A DNA stretch of 64,000 nt from Rhodoferax sp. (GTDB taxonomy: Bacteria > Pseudomonadota > Gammaproteobacteria > Burkholderiales > Burkholderiaceae_C), in assembly GCF_028689295.1 (NCBI RefSeq), contig NZ_JAQTWL010000008.1, forward strand, positions 1 to 64,000, given 5' to 3'. Shown piece by piece: positions 27,347-37,776 of the stretch. The translations under genes were made by a program, and so were the position numbers. Numbering within the stretch: position 1 is the first letter of the stretch; each line of letters opens with the position of its first letter. The notes below the pieces were generated by a model, which searched no databases, was not told where the DNA came from, and saw nothing but the letters and a program-made list of their open reading frames with translations.

Positions 27347-30300
27347 ATGGCCGCCCTGCCCCCTTCACCCCAGTTACTGGATTACGCCGAGCTGCGCTGC
27401 CTGTCCAATTTTTCATTCCTGAAGGGGGCCAGTCAGCCCGAGGAACTGGTGACTCGCGCCCACGCGCTTGGTTACGCCGCCCTGGCCATCACCGACGAAT
27501 GCAGCATGGCCGGTGTGGTGCGCGCCCATGTGGCGGCCAAGGCCTGCGGCCTCAAGCTGCTGGTGGGTTCACAATTTCAGGTCAGCGGTGAAACACCTTT
27601 CAATCTGGTCGTGCTGGCCTGCAACCTCAACGGTTATGGCAACTTGTGCGAGTTCATCACACGCCTGCGGCGCAGCGCTGAAAAAAAGGGCAGCTACCGC
27701 CTTAGGCTGGAAGACATCAACGGGCCTGCGCTGGCCGATTGTCTGGTGCTCGTCTGCCCCGAGCGCTGCAACACCCCGGCGCAGTTACTGACACTTGGCC
27801 AATGGCTGTTGACACATTTCACCGGCCGGTGCTGGCTGGGTGTCACGCAATTGCTCAGCCTGGACGACGAAATCTGGCTCTACAAACTCAGGCAACTGAG
27901 CGCCACCACGGCCATTGCCCTGGTGGCCGTGGGCGATGTGCACATGCATGTGCGTTCGCGCAAGCCCCTGCAGGACGTCGTGACGGCCATCCGGGTCGGC
28001 AAGCCCCTGACCGCGTGCGGGCTGGACCTGCAAGCCAACGCGGAACAGCACCTGCGCAGCCGGTTGCGGTTGGCCCATATTTTCCCGGAAACACTCATAG
28101 TCGAGACGCTCAATCTGGTCGCCCGCTGCGACTTTTCACTGGACGAGCTGAAATACCAGTACCCCCAAGAGGTGGTGCCGGCCGGCGAAACACCAGAGTC
28201 GTATTTGCGCAAGGTCACCTACCAGGGCGCTGGCCGGCGCTGGCCCGGCGGCATGACAGCCAAAGTACAGCATCAGATCGAGCATGAACTGGCGCTGATT
28301 TGCGAGCTGCACTACGAACCTTATTTTCTGACGGTGTATGAAATTGTTTCTTTCGCGCGCTCGCGCCACATCCTCTGCCAGGGACGCGGCTCGGCCGCCA
28401 ACAGTGCCGTGTGTTATTGCCTGGGCGTGACCGAAGTGGACCCTGCGCGCATGAGCGTTTTGTTTGAGCGCTTCATCAGCAAGGAGCGTAATGAGCCGCC
28501 CGACATCGACATCGACTTCGAGCACGAGCGCCGTGAAGAAGTGATCCAGTACCTGTACCAGAAGTACGGTCGCGAGCGCGCCGCCCTGACGGCAGTGGTG
28601 ATTTCGTACCGGCCCAAGTCGGCCATCCGGGATGTTGGCAAAGCCCTGGGCTTTGCGCTGGAGGTGCTGGAAAAGCTGGCCAAATCGCACCGCCATTGGG
28701 ATGGCCGGGAGTTGCATACCGACCGGCTGCAAGAGCTGGGCCTGTCACTGGACGACCTGGCGGTGCGCCAGTTGATGGACCTGACACGCCAACTGATGGG
28801 TTTCCCAAGGCATCTATCACAGCACCCGGGCGGCTTTGTGCTGACCCGGGGGCCTTTGTCGCGCCTGGTGCCCATCGAAGCCGCCGCCATGGAAGACCGC
28901 ACGGTGATCGAGTGGGACAAGGACGACCTGGACGCCATGGGTTTGCTCAAGGTCGATGTGCTGGGCTTAGGCATGCTGACGGCGATTCGCAAAGCGCTGG
29001 AACTCGTCAGCCTGCGGCGCGGCTTTGAGTTCCAGATGCAGGACATTCCGGCCGAAGACCCGGACACCTACGCCATGATGTGCCGGGCCGACACGGTGGG
29101 CGTTTTCCAGATCGAGTCGCGCGCGCAAATGAGCATGCTGCCGCGCTTGCAGCCAAGGTGCTTTTACGACCTGGTGATCGAGGTGGCGCTGGTGCGGCCC
29201 GGCCCGATCCAGGGTGGCATGGTGCACCCGTACCTGAACCGCCGCCAGGGCAAGGAGGCGGTGGCTTACCCCAGCGCGGCACTGGAACAGGCTTTGGGCA
29301 GGACGCTGGGCGTTCCGGTTTTTCAGGAACAGGTGATGCAGGTCAGCATTCTGGCGGCCGGCTTCACCCCGGGCGAGGCAGACGGTTTGCGCCGCGCCAT
29401 GGCGGCCTGGAAACGCAAGGGCGGGCTGGAGAAATACTACGACCGCATCGTCGACGGCATGACAGCGCGCGGCTACCAAAAGGAATTTGCGGTGCAGATT
29501 TTTGAGCAGATCAAGGGCTTCAGCGAATACGGCTTCCCGGAGTCCCATGCTGCCTCGTTTGCCTTGCTGGTGTATGCCAGTTGCTGGCTGAAGCACACGG
29601 AGCCCGCCGCTTTTCTGGCCGCCATGCTCAATTCCCAGCCGCTGGGTTTTTACTCGCCCAGCCAGCTGGTGCAGGACGCAAAACGCCATGGTGTGGAAGT
29701 GCGGGCGGTGGATGTGATGTTCAGCGACCTGGACGCCACGCTGGAAGACTTGTCCCATGCACCAGCCGTGCGCCTGGGGCTGGGTCTGATTTCCGGGCTC
29801 AAGCGCACATCCGTCGAGCGCATTGTTACCGCGCGTGCGCAACAAGCTTTTGACAGCGCAGAAGACCTGTCCCGCCGTGCCAACCTGGCACAGTTTGAAA
29901 TGAAACTGCTGGCCGCAGCCGATGCCCTGACCAGCCTGTCCGGGCACCGCCGGCAACAGGTCTGGGACGCTGCGGCCTTACATGCACCGCCCCTGCTGCT
30001 GCGCGATGCGCCCATAGAAGAAGACCTGCTTGAGTTGCCCGAGGCACCCGAGGGCGAAGAAATTGTGTTTGACTACGCCGCCCTCGGACTCACGCTCAGG
30101 CGGCACCCCATGGCGCTGCTGCGGGAGCGCCTGAGCGCCATGCGCTTCCAGTCATCGAAAGCCTTGCGTGATCTGCCCAATGGTCGCCTGGTGCGGGCCT
30201 GCGGCATCGTGACGCTGCGGCAGCAACCGGGAACCGCCAAGGGCGTGGTTTTTGTGTCCCTGGAGGACGAACACGGCAGTGTGCAGGTCATCGTCTGGAA

Positions 30301-30466
30301 AAGTGTGCGCGAGCGGCAACGCCAGGCATTGATGAACGCCAAATTGCTGGGCGTGTACGGCACATGGCAACGCAAAGGCGAGGTGGGCAACCTGATCGCA
30401 CAGCGCTTGGTGGATTTGACGCCTTTACTGGGACGGCTTGCCGCACCCAGTCGGGACTTTCATTGA
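27347..30466 (+). CDS. dnaE2: Error-prone DNA polymerase DnaE2 (ImuC)
   Basis: A 1039-residue C-family polymerase that performs SOS translesion synthesis. An N-terminal PHP domain (YAELRCLSNFSFLKGAS, about 11-28) is followed by the palm, with catalytic Asp386 and Asp388 in PDIDIDFEHERREE. Near the C-terminus an OB-fold segment reads VVFVSLEDEHGSVQVIVW. Its length is that of DnaE2, shorter than the replicative DnaE1. It begins 9 nt after imuB and completes the operon under the SOS box at 25204. Confidence 0.97.
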   Translation: MAALPPSPQLLDYAELRCLSNFSFLKGASQPEELVTRAHALGYAALAITDECSMAGVVRAHVAAKACGLKLLVGSQFQVSGETPFNLVVLACNLNGYGNLCEFITRLRRSAEKKGSYRLRLEDINGPALADCLVLVCPERCNTPAQLLTLGQWLLTHFTGRCWLGVTQLLSLDDEIWLYKLRQLSATTAIALVAVGDVHMHVRSRKPLQDVVTAIRVGKPLTACGLDLQANAEQHLRSRLRLAHIFPETLIVETLNLVARCDFSLDELKYQYPQEVVPAGETPESYLRKVTYQGAGRRWPGGMTAKVQHQIEHELALICELHYEPYFLTVYEIVSFARSRHILCQGRGSAANSAVCYCLGVTEVDPARMSVLFERFISKERNEPPDIDIDFEHERREEVIQYLYQKYGRERAALTAVVISYRPKSAIRDVGKALGFALEVLEKLAKSHRHWDGRELHTDRLQELGLSLDDLAVRQLMDLTRQLMGFPRHLSQHPGGFVLTRGPLSRLVPIEAAAMEDRTVIEWDKDDLDAMGLLKVDVLGLGMLTAIRKALELVSLRRGFEFQMQDIPAEDPDTYAMMCRADTVGVFQIESRAQMSMLPRLQPRCFYDLVIEVALVRPGPIQGGMVHPYLNRRQGKEAVAYPSAALEQALGRTLGVPVFQEQVMQVSILAAGFTPGEADGLRRAMAAWKRKGGLEKYYDRIVDGMTARGYQKEFAVQIFEQIKGFSEYGFPESHAASFALLVYASCWLKHTEPAAFLAAMLNSQPLGFYSPSQLVQDAKRHGVEVRAVDVMFSDLDATLEDLSHAPAVRLGLGLISGLKRTSVERIVTARAQQAFDSAEDLSRRANLAQFEMKLLAAADALTSLSGHRRQQVWDAAALHAPPLLLRDAPIEEDLLELPEAPEGEEIVFDYAALGLTLRRHPMALLRERLSAMRFQSSKALRDLPNGRLVRACGIVTLRQQPGTAKGVVFVSLEDEHGSVQVIVWKSVRERQRQALMNAKLLGVYGTWQRKGEVGNLIAQRLVDLTPLLGRLAAPSRDFH

Positions 30467-30472
30467 AATGGA

Positions 30473-30510
30473 CAAAAAAAACGCACTACCATTTCGATAG
30501 TGCGGTTTTC
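30473..30510. terminator. Bidirectional rho-independent terminator
   Basis: Stem CGCACTA (30482-30488) and TAGTGCG (30498-30504). On the minus strand it is followed by eight Ts, and on the plus strand by GTTTTCTT. It separates dnaE2 (plus) from tRNA-His (minus). Confidence 0.85.
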
Positions 30511-30519
30511 TTATATTAA

Positions 30520-30596
30520 TGGGGTGGCTGATGGGGCTCGAACCCACGACAACAGGAATCACAATCCTGGACTCTACCAACTGAGCTACAGCCACC
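30520..30596 (-). tRNA. tRNA-His (GTG)
   Basis: A complete cloverleaf on the minus strand that includes an encoded CCA. The acceptor is GGTGGCT/AGCCACC with an extra 5' G (G-1 opposite C73), the hallmark of tRNA-His, and the anticodon loop reads TTGTGAT. The D-loop AGCTCAGTTGGTAGAG and T-loop GGTTCGAGCCC are standard. Confidence 0.96.
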
Positions 30597-30676
30597 GTGG
30601 CAAAAATTATAACCGATGAAACGTCAAGCCGGCTTCAAAAATCGGCCGAGTTGGCGGCCAAGTCCGGCCTGATCCG

Positions 30677-32587
30677 TTACTTCTTGGAATCCGGACTGGG
30701 CACCAGAATTTCGGCTTTCAGTTTCTCTTTCAACACCGCGTAATAGGCTTGCGATTCAGCGCCAATCCACCATTGTGCATATTGGTTCCGGCTTTGGCGC
30801 ACTGCTGCCTGCGCCGCTTCATCGCGCACAACCATGCGGTTGATGCGAACCACGGCATAACCCTGGGCGCCCAGATCGACACCCACCCAGGCAGGCAACT
30901 TGGCTGAATCCGCACGCAACGCAGCGGTCAGTACCGGGGCCGGCAAATTGAGCGCTTGATCACGTGAGACCACCTGCGCTTCGGGCAGGCTGGCGGGCGC
31001 ACCATCCTTCTTCCAGAGCGCCATCGTTTCAGCCCCCTCCTTTTTCGCAAGTTCGGCGGCACGGGCGGCGATCACCTGCGCGCGAACCTGTTCCTGAACT
31101 TCAGCCAACGGCAGTGTCCGTGCCGGTTGATGCATCACGACACGGCCCGCCACCAATTGATTGGCAGCCGTTTCAATCGCCTCGGTATTGCGCTTGTTGG
31201 CAATCGCTTCGGGCGTAAAAAGAGCGGACAAAAACTTCTCGCTGGCAAGCACGCCCGTGGCGACCGGGATGGGCTGACGCGTGAGTTTGTCGGCCGTCTT
31301 GATTTCCAGCTTGAGTTTTTCAGCAACCGGTTTCAGGCTGTCGGACTGTTCATAGACCGTGTTGGTAAAGAGCTCCGCCACTTCGGCATACTTGCGCTGT
31401 GCCTGTTGATTTTTCAGGTCGGCTTCAAGACTGGGTCGCACTTCGTCAAAAGAACGCTGTTTGGGCAGCTTGATGTCGGTAAGCAAAATGATGTGAAAAC
31501 CGAAGTCAGACTCGACCAGGTCGCTGATCGCCCCTTTTTGCATGGCAAAGACAGCTTCTTCAAACGGTTTGACCATGGCACCGCGTGCAAAAAAGTCCAG
31601 ATCGCCCCCTTTGGCGGCGGAGCCTTGATCCTGCGAATTTTTCCTGGCCAGATCGGCAAACGCGGCGGGGTTGGCGCGCGCGGCTTTCAGCAGTTCTTCG
31701 GCCTTCAGCCTGGCTTTTTGGCGGTCTTCAGCGGCGGCATCCTTGGGCGCATTGATCAGGATGTGGCTGGCACGGCGCTCCTCCACACCACTCAATCGTG
31801 AGGCATTCTGCTCATAGTAAGACTTCAAATCAGCTTCCGGAATCTGGATGCTCGTCTTGACGGCGTCCAGGTCGAGCACGACGTATTCAACCTGGGCTTG
31901 CTCAGGCGCCTGGAAAAGCGCCTGGTTCTTTTGATAGAACGCATCCAGTTCAGCTTCGGTCGGAGTGACCTTGGCGGCATAGTCTTTGGCTGAAAAATTG
32001 ACCACCTGAACTTCGCGCTTTTCATAAAAGGCGTTCAAGGCCACATCAGCAACCACGGGCAAGACAAAGCCGGAGCCGCGCACCGCCAATTCGACCTGTT
32101 GTCGGGCCAGATCAAGACGGACATTCTTCTCGAACCCCTCGGGCGTGAAACCCTGGTTGGCTGCGAGTTGCCGATAGCGGTCCATGTTGATCTTGCCGTC
32201 CGGCTGGCGCAATGAGGCAATGGTGGGGTCTTCCTGCAGATACCGGGCCAGCCGGCCATCGCTGGTGGAGAGTCGGGCCTGGTCTGCTGCCAACGCCACC
32301 ACGCGGTCATGCACCATCCGCTCCAGCGTGGCATAACGCGCCTCAGGGGAGTCAAGCAATTTGGCATCGACATTGGGCATGGAGGCGCGAACGCGGTCTG
32401 CTTCTATCCTGTGGGCCGAATCCCACTGGGTTTTGGTGATGTCGTTGCCGCCGACGCGCGCCACAGCCTCGTCAGGCTCGCTCATACGGTTGTAACCATC
32501 GATCCCAAACAGTACAAAAGACGGGATGATCAGCAGGAACATCACCATCATCATGATCTTGGTGTGCTTCCGGAAAATATCGAACAT
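30677..32587 (-). CDS. PpiD-type SurA N-terminal/parvulin peptidyl-prolyl isomerase
   Basis: A 636-residue periplasmic folding factor anchored in the inner membrane. After a short cytoplasmic start ([10 protein letters not shown]) comes one membrane span (about 11-30), then a SurA-N-like chaperone domain. One parvulin domain is marked by [14 protein letters not shown] and [17 protein letters not shown]. It resembles PpiD, which helps new proteins leave the Sec channel. It lies between two tRNA genes on the same strand. Confidence 0.9.
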   Translation of the reverse strand: MFDIFRKHTKIMMMVMFLLIIPSFVLFGIDGYNRMSEPDEAVARVGGNDITKTQWDSAHRIEADRVRASMPNVDAKLLDSPEARYATLERMVHDRVVALAADQARLSTSDGRLARYLQEDPTIASLRQPDGKINMDRYRQLAANQGFTPEGFEKNVRLDLARQQVELAVRGSGFVLPVVADVALNAFYEKREVQVVNFSAKDYAAKVTPTEAELDAFYQKNQALFQAPEQAQVEYVVLDLDAVKTSIQIPEADLKSYYEQNASRLSGVEERRASHILINAPKDAAAEDRQKARLKAEELLKAARANPAAFADLARKNSQDQGSAAKGGDLDFFARGAMVKPFEEAVFAMQKGAISDLVESDFGFHIILLTDIKLPKQRSFDEVRPSLEADLKNQQAQRKYAEVAELFTNTVYEQSDSLKPVAEKLKLEIKTADKLTRQPIPVATGVLASEKFLSALFTPEAIANKRNTEAIETAANQLVAGRVVMHQPARTLPLAEVQEQVRAQVIAARAAELAKKEGAETMALWKKDGAPASLPEAQVVSRDQALNLPAPVLTAALRADSAKLPAWVGVDLGAQGYAVVRINRMVVRDEAAQAAVRQSRNQYAQWWIGAESQAYYAVLKEKLKAEILVPSPDSKK

Positions 32588-32646
32588 GCGCTAACTCTCC
32601 TGTGTGGCAACAAAAAAGGCGAACACGGTGTTCGCCTTGCTGCGTG

Positions 32647-32722
32647 TGGTGGGTGATGACGGGCTCGAACCGCCGACCTACGCCGTGTAAAGGCGCCGCT
32701 CTACCAACTGAGCTAATCACCC
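32647..32722 (-). tRNA. tRNA-Val (TAC)
   Basis: A 76-nt cloverleaf on the minus strand with encoded CCA. The acceptor is GGGTGAT/ATCACCC, the D-arm TTAGCTCAGTTGGTAGAG and the anticodon loop TTTACAC (anticodon TAC). It is close to E. coli tRNA-Val. It lies between the ppiD-like gene and the HU gene. Confidence 0.96.
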
Positions 32723-32736
32723 CACCGATAACGGTT

Positions 32737-33009
32737 TCAGTTCAAAGCATCCTTCAATGCCTTGCCCGGACGGAACTTGGGAACCTTGGCTGCCTTGATT
32801 TTAATCGACGCGCCAGTGCGCGGATTACGACCGGTGCGTGCCGCGCGCTTGCCCACGGCAAAAGTACCAAAACCCACCAGGGAGACCGAATCACCTCTGC
32901 TCAGCGTGATTTTGACGGCTTCGATGGTGGATTCCAGGGCACGTGCAGCAACTGCTTTTGGAATGTCTGCATCCTGGGAAATGAAATCAATTAATTCGGT
33001 CTTGTTCAC
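32737..33009 (-). CDS. hupB: Histone-like DNA-binding protein HU
   Basis: A 90-residue nucleoid protein that bends and packs DNA as a dimer. [12 protein letters not shown] begins the helical half; the beta-arm is [20 protein letters not shown], with the Pro that inserts into DNA. It has a GTG start after a GAGAGG ribosome site. It lies 14 nt upstream of tRNA-Val. An HU-beta label is by general similarity; IHF is excluded by the sequence around the arm. Confidence 0.95.
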   Translation of the reverse strand: MNKTELIDFISQDADIPKAVAARALESTIEAVKITLSRGDSVSLVGFGTFAVGKRAARTGRNPRTGASIKIKAAKVPKFRPGKALKDALN

Positions 33010-33160
33010 AATTTACCTCTCGCGGGAGTTGTATTTAAATCAAATGCCTCGTTGATCGTTTTGGCGGGAGCAATGCCTTGTGCGCTGGCACTTTTCACCC
33101 GGCCGAAAAGTGATTCTAGACGGGATTGCCCAACAAGCCGGATCACGCCGGGCAAATTTT

Positions 33161-34252
33161 TCAAAGCCCGATTTGACGCGCAATCGCCCTGCCCAAATCG
33201 TATGTGCTGGCGCTGCCGCCCAGATCAGGCGTCAGTGGCGCATCGCTACCAGGAGCCAGCACCGACTCGATGGACTTCAGCACCGCGTCATGCGCATCCT
33301 TGAAACCCAAAAAGTCGAGCATCAGGGCACCGCTCCAGATCTGGCCTATCGGGTTGGCAATGCCTTTGCCGGCAATGTCGGGCGCCGAGCCGTGCACCGG
33401 TTCGAACAGCGACGGAAATTGGCGCTTGGGGTTGAGGTTGGCACTGGGTGCGATGGCGATGGTGCCGGTGCAGGCTGGACCCAGGTCACTCAGGATGTCG
33501 CCAAACAGGTTGCTGCCCACCACCACGTCAAAAAAATCCGGCCGCTGGACAAAGTGTGCGCTGAGGATGTCGATGTGGAACTTGTCCACTTTCACGTCCG
33601 GGTAGTGCTTCGACATTTCAATCACGCGCTCATCCCAATACGGCATGGTGATCGCAATGCCGTTCGACTTGGTGGCGCTGGTAAGGTGTTTCTTGGGCCG
33701 CGATTGCGCCAACTCGAACGCAAATTTCAGCACTCGATCGACACCGACGCGCGACATCACGGTTTCCTGCACCACGATCTCGCGCCCGGTGCCGGCGAAC
33801 ATGCGCCCACCGATGCTGGAGTATTCGCCTTCGGTATTCTCACGCACGATCATCATGTCGATTTCGCCGGGCTGGCGTGCGCTACCGTCGCGCCGCACCA
33901 CCGGAGCGATAATGCCGGGCATCAGCCGCGCCGGGCGCAGGTTGACGTACTGGTCAAACTCACGGCGAAACTGCAGCAGTGAACCCCACAGCGACACGTG
34001 ATCCGGAATCTTCTCGGGCCAGCCCACCGCGCCAAAGTAAATGGCATCGTGGCTGCCAATCTGCTCTTTCCAGTTGTCGGGCAGCATCTGGCCATGCGCC
34101 TCGAAATAGTCCCAGCTGGAAAAATCGAAGTGGTCAAACTGCAAAGCGATGTTGAACTTGTCGGCTACGGCTTCGAGCACGCGAATGCCCTCGGGCATCA
34201 CTTCCTTGCCAATACCGTCCCCGGCGATCACGGCAATTCTTTTCTTGTCCAC
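33161..34252 (-). CDS. Tartrate dehydrogenase / D-malate dehydrogenase family
   Basis: A 363-residue metal- and NAD-dependent beta-decarboxylating dehydrogenase related to isopropylmalate and isocitrate dehydrogenases. Landmarks are AGDGIGKEVMPEG near the N-terminus, MIVRENTEGEYSSIGG, FGDILSDLGPACTGT and the NAD loop EPVHGSAPDIAGKG. The ENTEGEYS segment points to the tartrate/D-malate group (ttuC/dmlA) rather than leuB. It has a GTG start. It sits next to an EamA transporter, but the two functions need not be linked. Confidence 0.9.
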   Translation of the reverse strand: MDKKRIAVIAGDGIGKEVMPEGIRVLEAVADKFNIALQFDHFDFSSWDYFEAHGQMLPDNWKEQIGSHDAIYFGAVGWPEKIPDHVSLWGSLLQFRREFDQYVNLRPARLMPGIIAPVVRRDGSARQPGEIDMMIVRENTEGEYSSIGGRMFAGTGREIVVQETVMSRVGVDRVLKFAFELAQSRPKKHLTSATKSNGIAITMPYWDERVIEMSKHYPDVKVDKFHIDILSAHFVQRPDFFDVVVGSNLFGDILSDLGPACTGTIAIAPSANLNPKRQFPSLFEPVHGSAPDIAGKGIANPIGQIWSGALMLDFLGFKDAHDAVLKSIESVLAPGSDAPLTPDLGGSASTYDLGRAIARQIGL

Positions 34253-34277
34253 ATCAGTCTCCTCTTAAAGGTAAAAA

Positions 34278-35162
34278 TCAGGCCGATCGGGGCTGACGCA
34301 CCACCAGCGCCACCCCCAGGGCAGTCAGCAGCGTGCCCAACACCGTGGTCAGCGTGATCGGTTCGGCAAACAGGATCCAGGCGATGAAAGCTGTTACCGG
34401 CGGCACCAGGTACATCAGGCTGGTCACCGAGGCGGCCGCGCCTTTCTGGATCAGCAAGTACAGCAAGGAACTGCCGCCCAGCGTCAGGGCCAGCACCGAC
34501 CAGGCGATGGCGCCGACCAGCTCAGCGTTCCAGCGGATGACTTCCAACTCCAGCGCCGCCAGCGGCAAGGTCACCAACAAGGCGGCGCCCAGTTGGACCG
34601 TGTTGGCGCTGCGCACATCGCACGACGTGACAAAGCGTTTCTGGTACAGCGTGCCAATGGTGATGCTGAGCAAAGCGCCCACGGCCAGCGACAGATTGAC
34701 CCAATTGGCTTCACCTCCGACGCCAAACTTGCGCGACACCACCAGCACCAAGCCGATGAAACCCAGCACCAGGCCAAGCCATTGACGCGGCACGACGCGA
34801 TAGCCGGTGGCTGCCAGCCAGAGCGCGGTAAGCACGGGTTGCAGGCCCACAATCAGGGATGACAAGCCCGAACCCATGCCGAGCTTGACCGCCGCCCACA
34901 CACCGCCCAGATAAAACGCATGCATGAAAACGCCTGTGACAGCCAGATGCAGCCACTGCATGCGCCGTGTTGGCCACTTGACCCGCGCCATTGCGATCCA
35001 GAGCAGAAAGCACAAGATGGAAAAAGCATAGCGAATGATCAGGAATTTGAACGGAGGCGCATGGGGCATGCCATAGCGCGCCACGATGAAACCGGTGCTC
35101 CAGATCAGCACGAACACCGCCGGCATGGCCCGGATCAGGGGCCGCTCGATGGGCACCGTCAC
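34278..35162 (-). CDS. EamA/DMT family transporter
   Basis: A 294-residue inner-membrane protein with about ten hydrophobic spans in two EamA halves. The substrate is unknown; family members export metabolites or amino acids. The start is GTG 35162 within GTGA, overlapping the pgsA stop by 4 nt (ATG 35126 is an alternative). It is the last gene of the uvrC-pgsA-EamA run, and the tartrate dehydrogenase gene follows after 25 nt. Confidence 0.88.
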   Translation of the reverse strand: MTVPIERPLIRAMPAVFVLIWSTGFIVARYGMPHAPPFKFLIIRYAFSILCFLLWIAMARVKWPTRRMQWLHLAVTGVFMHAFYLGGVWAAVKLGMGSGLSSLIVGLQPVLTALWLAATGYRVVPRQWLGLVLGFIGLVLVVSRKFGVGGEANWVNLSLAVGALLSITIGTLYQKRFVTSCDVRSANTVQLGAALLVTLPLAALELEVIRWNAELVGAIAWSVLALTLGGSSLLYLLIQKGAAASVTSLMYLVPPVTAFIAWILFAEPITLTTVLGTLLTALGVALVVRQPRSA

Positions 35163-35725
35163 TTCACGCGCGACCTGATCTCAGGCAGTGCTTTTTGCAG
35201 GTAATAGACCATCGACCAGACCGTCATGATCGCGGCGATCCAGATCAGCCAGACGCCCCAGACATGGGTATCGATCAAGCCGAACAACAGGCCGTCGAAC
35301 AGCAGGAATGGAATGGCCACCATTTGCGCCGTGGTCTTGAGCTTGCCGATCAAGTGCACGGCCACGCTCTTGGCGGCGCCAATTTGGGCCATCCATTCGC
35401 GCAGCGCAGAAATGGCGATTTCACGGCCGATGATGATCAGCGCCACAAAGACATCGGCGCGGCGCAGATGCACCAGCACCAGCACACAGGCACAGACCAG
35501 AAATTTGTCGGCCACCGGGTCCAGAAAGGCGCCAAAGGCCGACACCTGATTGAGTTTGCGCGCCAGATAACCGTCGAGCCAGTCGGTGGCAGCAAACACC
35601 ACGAACATGATGGTGGCGATCAGGTTGCGCGTGCCAGGTTCCAGTGGCAGATAAAACACGCCCAAGATCAGCGGGATCGCCACAATGCGCGCCCAGGTCA
35701 TGAGGGTGGGGATGGTCCAGAACAT
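35159..35725 (-). CDS. pgsA: CDP-diacylglycerol-glycerol-3-phosphate 3-phosphatidyltransferase
   Basis: PgsA makes phosphatidylglycerophosphate, the committed step to phosphatidylglycerol and cardiolipin. The 188-residue membrane protein carries the CDP-alcohol phosphotransferase motif DG-x2-AR-x8-G-x3-D-x3-D as DGYLARKLNQVSAFGAFLDP plus VAD. It follows uvrC by 42 nt, a linkage found in many proteobacteria. Confidence 0.96.
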   Translation of the reverse strand: MFWTIPTLMTWARIVAIPLILGVFYLPLEPGTRNLIATIMFVVFAATDWLDGYLARKLNQVSAFGAFLDPVADKFLVCACVLVLVHLRRADVFVALIIIGREIAISALREWMAQIGAAKSVAVHLIGKLKTTAQMVAIPFLLFDGLLFGLIDTHVWGVWLIWIAAIMTVWSMVYYLQKALPEIRSRVK

Positions 35726-35767
35726 GCATCAATTGTGGCATGCGTTACAACACAAATAGCTGACGCG

Positions 35768-37750
35768 TCAATGCAGGGCGCGGTAAATATCTGCTGCCAG
35801 TTCGTGAGAGATGCCTTCCACCTGCGCAATGTCGGCCTCGGACGCCAGCGCCACGCCGCGCACGCCACCAAAGCGCTGCAACAAGCGCGCGCGCCGTTTC
35901 GGGCCGATGCCGGGGATTTCTTCAAGCTGGCCGCCGTCCATGCGCACCTTGGCGCGCGCCGCGCGCATGCCGGTGATGGCAAAGCGGTGCGCCTCGTCCC
36001 TGATCTGCGCCACCAGCATCAGCGCCGCAGAGTCCTTGCCCAGATAGACCTTGTCGCGGCCATCGGCAAACACCAGTTCTTCCAGGCCAATGCGCCGGCC
36101 CTCGCCCTTTTCCACGCCCACGATCAGCGACAGGTCCAGGCCCAGCTGCTCAAACACCTCACGCGCCATCGACACCTGGCCCTTGCCGCCATCGACCAGC
36201 ACCAGGTCGGGCAGGTGGCCGGTACCTGCAGGTAACTCGCCTGTACGTTTGGCCTCTTGAAGCGTTTCGGCCAGCTTGCCGTAGCGCCTCAGCAGCACTT
36301 GGCGCATGGCCGCGTAGTCGTCGCCCGGGGTGATGTCGTTGATCTTGAAACGGCGGTATTCGGCGCTTTGCATCTTGTGGTGATGAAACACCACGCATGA
36401 GGCCTGGGTCGATTCACCGGCCGTGTGCGAGATGTCAAAACACTCGATGCGCAGTTCTTCCAGTTTGTCAACGGCAAGGTCGAGCGCCTCCACCAGCGAC
36501 CGGGTGCGGGCCTGCTGCGAGCCTTCTTCGGCCAACAGCCTGGCCAGCTGCAGGGCGGCATTGGTTTGCGCCATTTCCAGCCAGACCCGGCGCTGTTCTC
36601 GCGGGTTGTGCACCGCGCTGATCTTGACGCCAGTTTGCTCCGACAGCGCCTGCAACAAGCCCTTGTCCACCGGCACGCTCACCACCAGCGATGGCGGGGC
36701 GGGCACATTGAGGTAATGCTGGGCAATGAAGGCGTCGAGCACCTGCATTTCCACACTCCGCGCGGCAGCCACGGCGTCGCTTGCGTCCGGGTCATCGAGT
36801 TCGGCCGCGTCTTCGACATGCACCGGAAAAGAGGGCCGATCGCCAAGATGCCGCCCGCCCCGCACCATCGCCAGGTTGACGCAGGCGCGACCGCCCTGCA
36901 CTTTGACTGCCAAAATGTCCACGTCGCGGTCTGACACGTTGTCCACCGACTGCTGATGCAGCACATTGGAAAGCGCCGCCACCTGGTTGCGCAGCTCGGC
37001 GGCCTGTTCGAACTCCAGTTTGTCGGCGTGCGCCATCATGCGGGATTCAAGTTCAGCCATCACCTCCCGAGCATCGCCGTTCAAAAAACGCTCAGCATCA
37101 GCAAGGTCCTGCGCGTAAGCCTCGGGCGAAATATGCCCCACGCACGGTCCCGAGCAACGCTTGATCTGGTACAACAGGCAGGGCCGGGTGCGGTTGCTGA
37201 ACACCGAGTCCTCGCAAGTGCGCAGTCGGAACACCTTCTGCATCAGCAGGATGGCTTCCTTGACCGCCCAGGCACTCGGGTAAGGGCCAAAATAATGGTG
37301 CTTTTTCTCGACCGCACCACGGTAATACGCCACCCGCGGAAACTGCTCGCTGCCGCACTTGCCAATCGCCGTGATTTTGAGATACGGGTAACTCTTGTCG
37401 TCCCGGAACAGGATGTTGTACCTGGGGTTGAGCGTCTTGATCAGGTTGTTTTCCAGCAGCAGCGCCTCGGCCTCGGAGCGCACCACGGTTGTTTCCAGCC
37501 GCACAATCTTGCTGACCATGTGGCCGATGCGGGTGCCGCCATGGTTCTTCTGGAAATAGCTTGATACCCGTTTTTTCAGGTTGATGGCCTTGCCCACATA
37601 GAGCACATTGCCTTGCGCGTCGAAATAGCGATACACGCCGGGCAGGGCCGGCAGGCTGGCCACGTCGCTGAGCAACTGCTCTGGGTGGGCCGGCAGGGGT
37701 GCGGCATCAGTGACGACTGCCAAGGGGGAGTTCGGGACGTTTTCGGGCAT
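35768..37750 (-). CDS. uvrC: UvrABC system protein C
   Basis: UvrC makes both incisions in nucleotide excision repair. The 660-residue protein has a GIY-YIG domain at the N-terminus ([19 protein letters not shown]), a UVR motif ([20 protein letters not shown]) that contacts UvrB, an RNase H-like half with [15 protein letters not shown], and a C-terminal helix-hairpin-helix ending near the stop ([18 protein letters not shown]). No SOS box was seen in the 26-nt gap to earP. Confidence 0.97.
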   Translation of the reverse strand: MPENVPNSPLAVVTDAAPLPAHPEQLLSDVASLPALPGVYRYFDAQGNVLYVGKAINLKKRVSSYFQKNHGGTRIGHMVSKIVRLETTVVRSEAEALLLENNLIKTLNPRYNILFRDDKSYPYLKITAIGKCGSEQFPRVAYYRGAVEKKHHYFGPYPSAWAVKEAILLMQKVFRLRTCEDSVFSNRTRPCLLYQIKRCSGPCVGHISPEAYAQDLADAERFLNGDAREVMAELESRMMAHADKLEFEQAAELRNQVAALSNVLHQQSVDNVSDRDVDILAVKVQGGRACVNLAMVRGGRHLGDRPSFPVHVEDAAELDDPDASDAVAAARSVEMQVLDAFIAQHYLNVPAPPSLVVSVPVDKGLLQALSEQTGVKISAVHNPREQRRVWLEMAQTNAALQLARLLAEEGSQQARTRSLVEALDLAVDKLEELRIECFDISHTAGESTQASCVVFHHHKMQSAEYRRFKINDITPGDDYAAMRQVLLRRYGKLAETLQEAKRTGELPAGTGHLPDLVLVDGGKGQVSMAREVFEQLGLDLSLIVGVEKGEGRRIGLEELVFADGRDKVYLGKDSAALMLVAQIRDEAHRFAITGMRAARAKVRMDGGQLEEIPGIGPKRRARLLQRFGGVRGVALASEADIAQVEGISHELAADIYRALH

Positions 37751-37776
37751 AGGTGCGTATTGTGGACAATTCGGCC

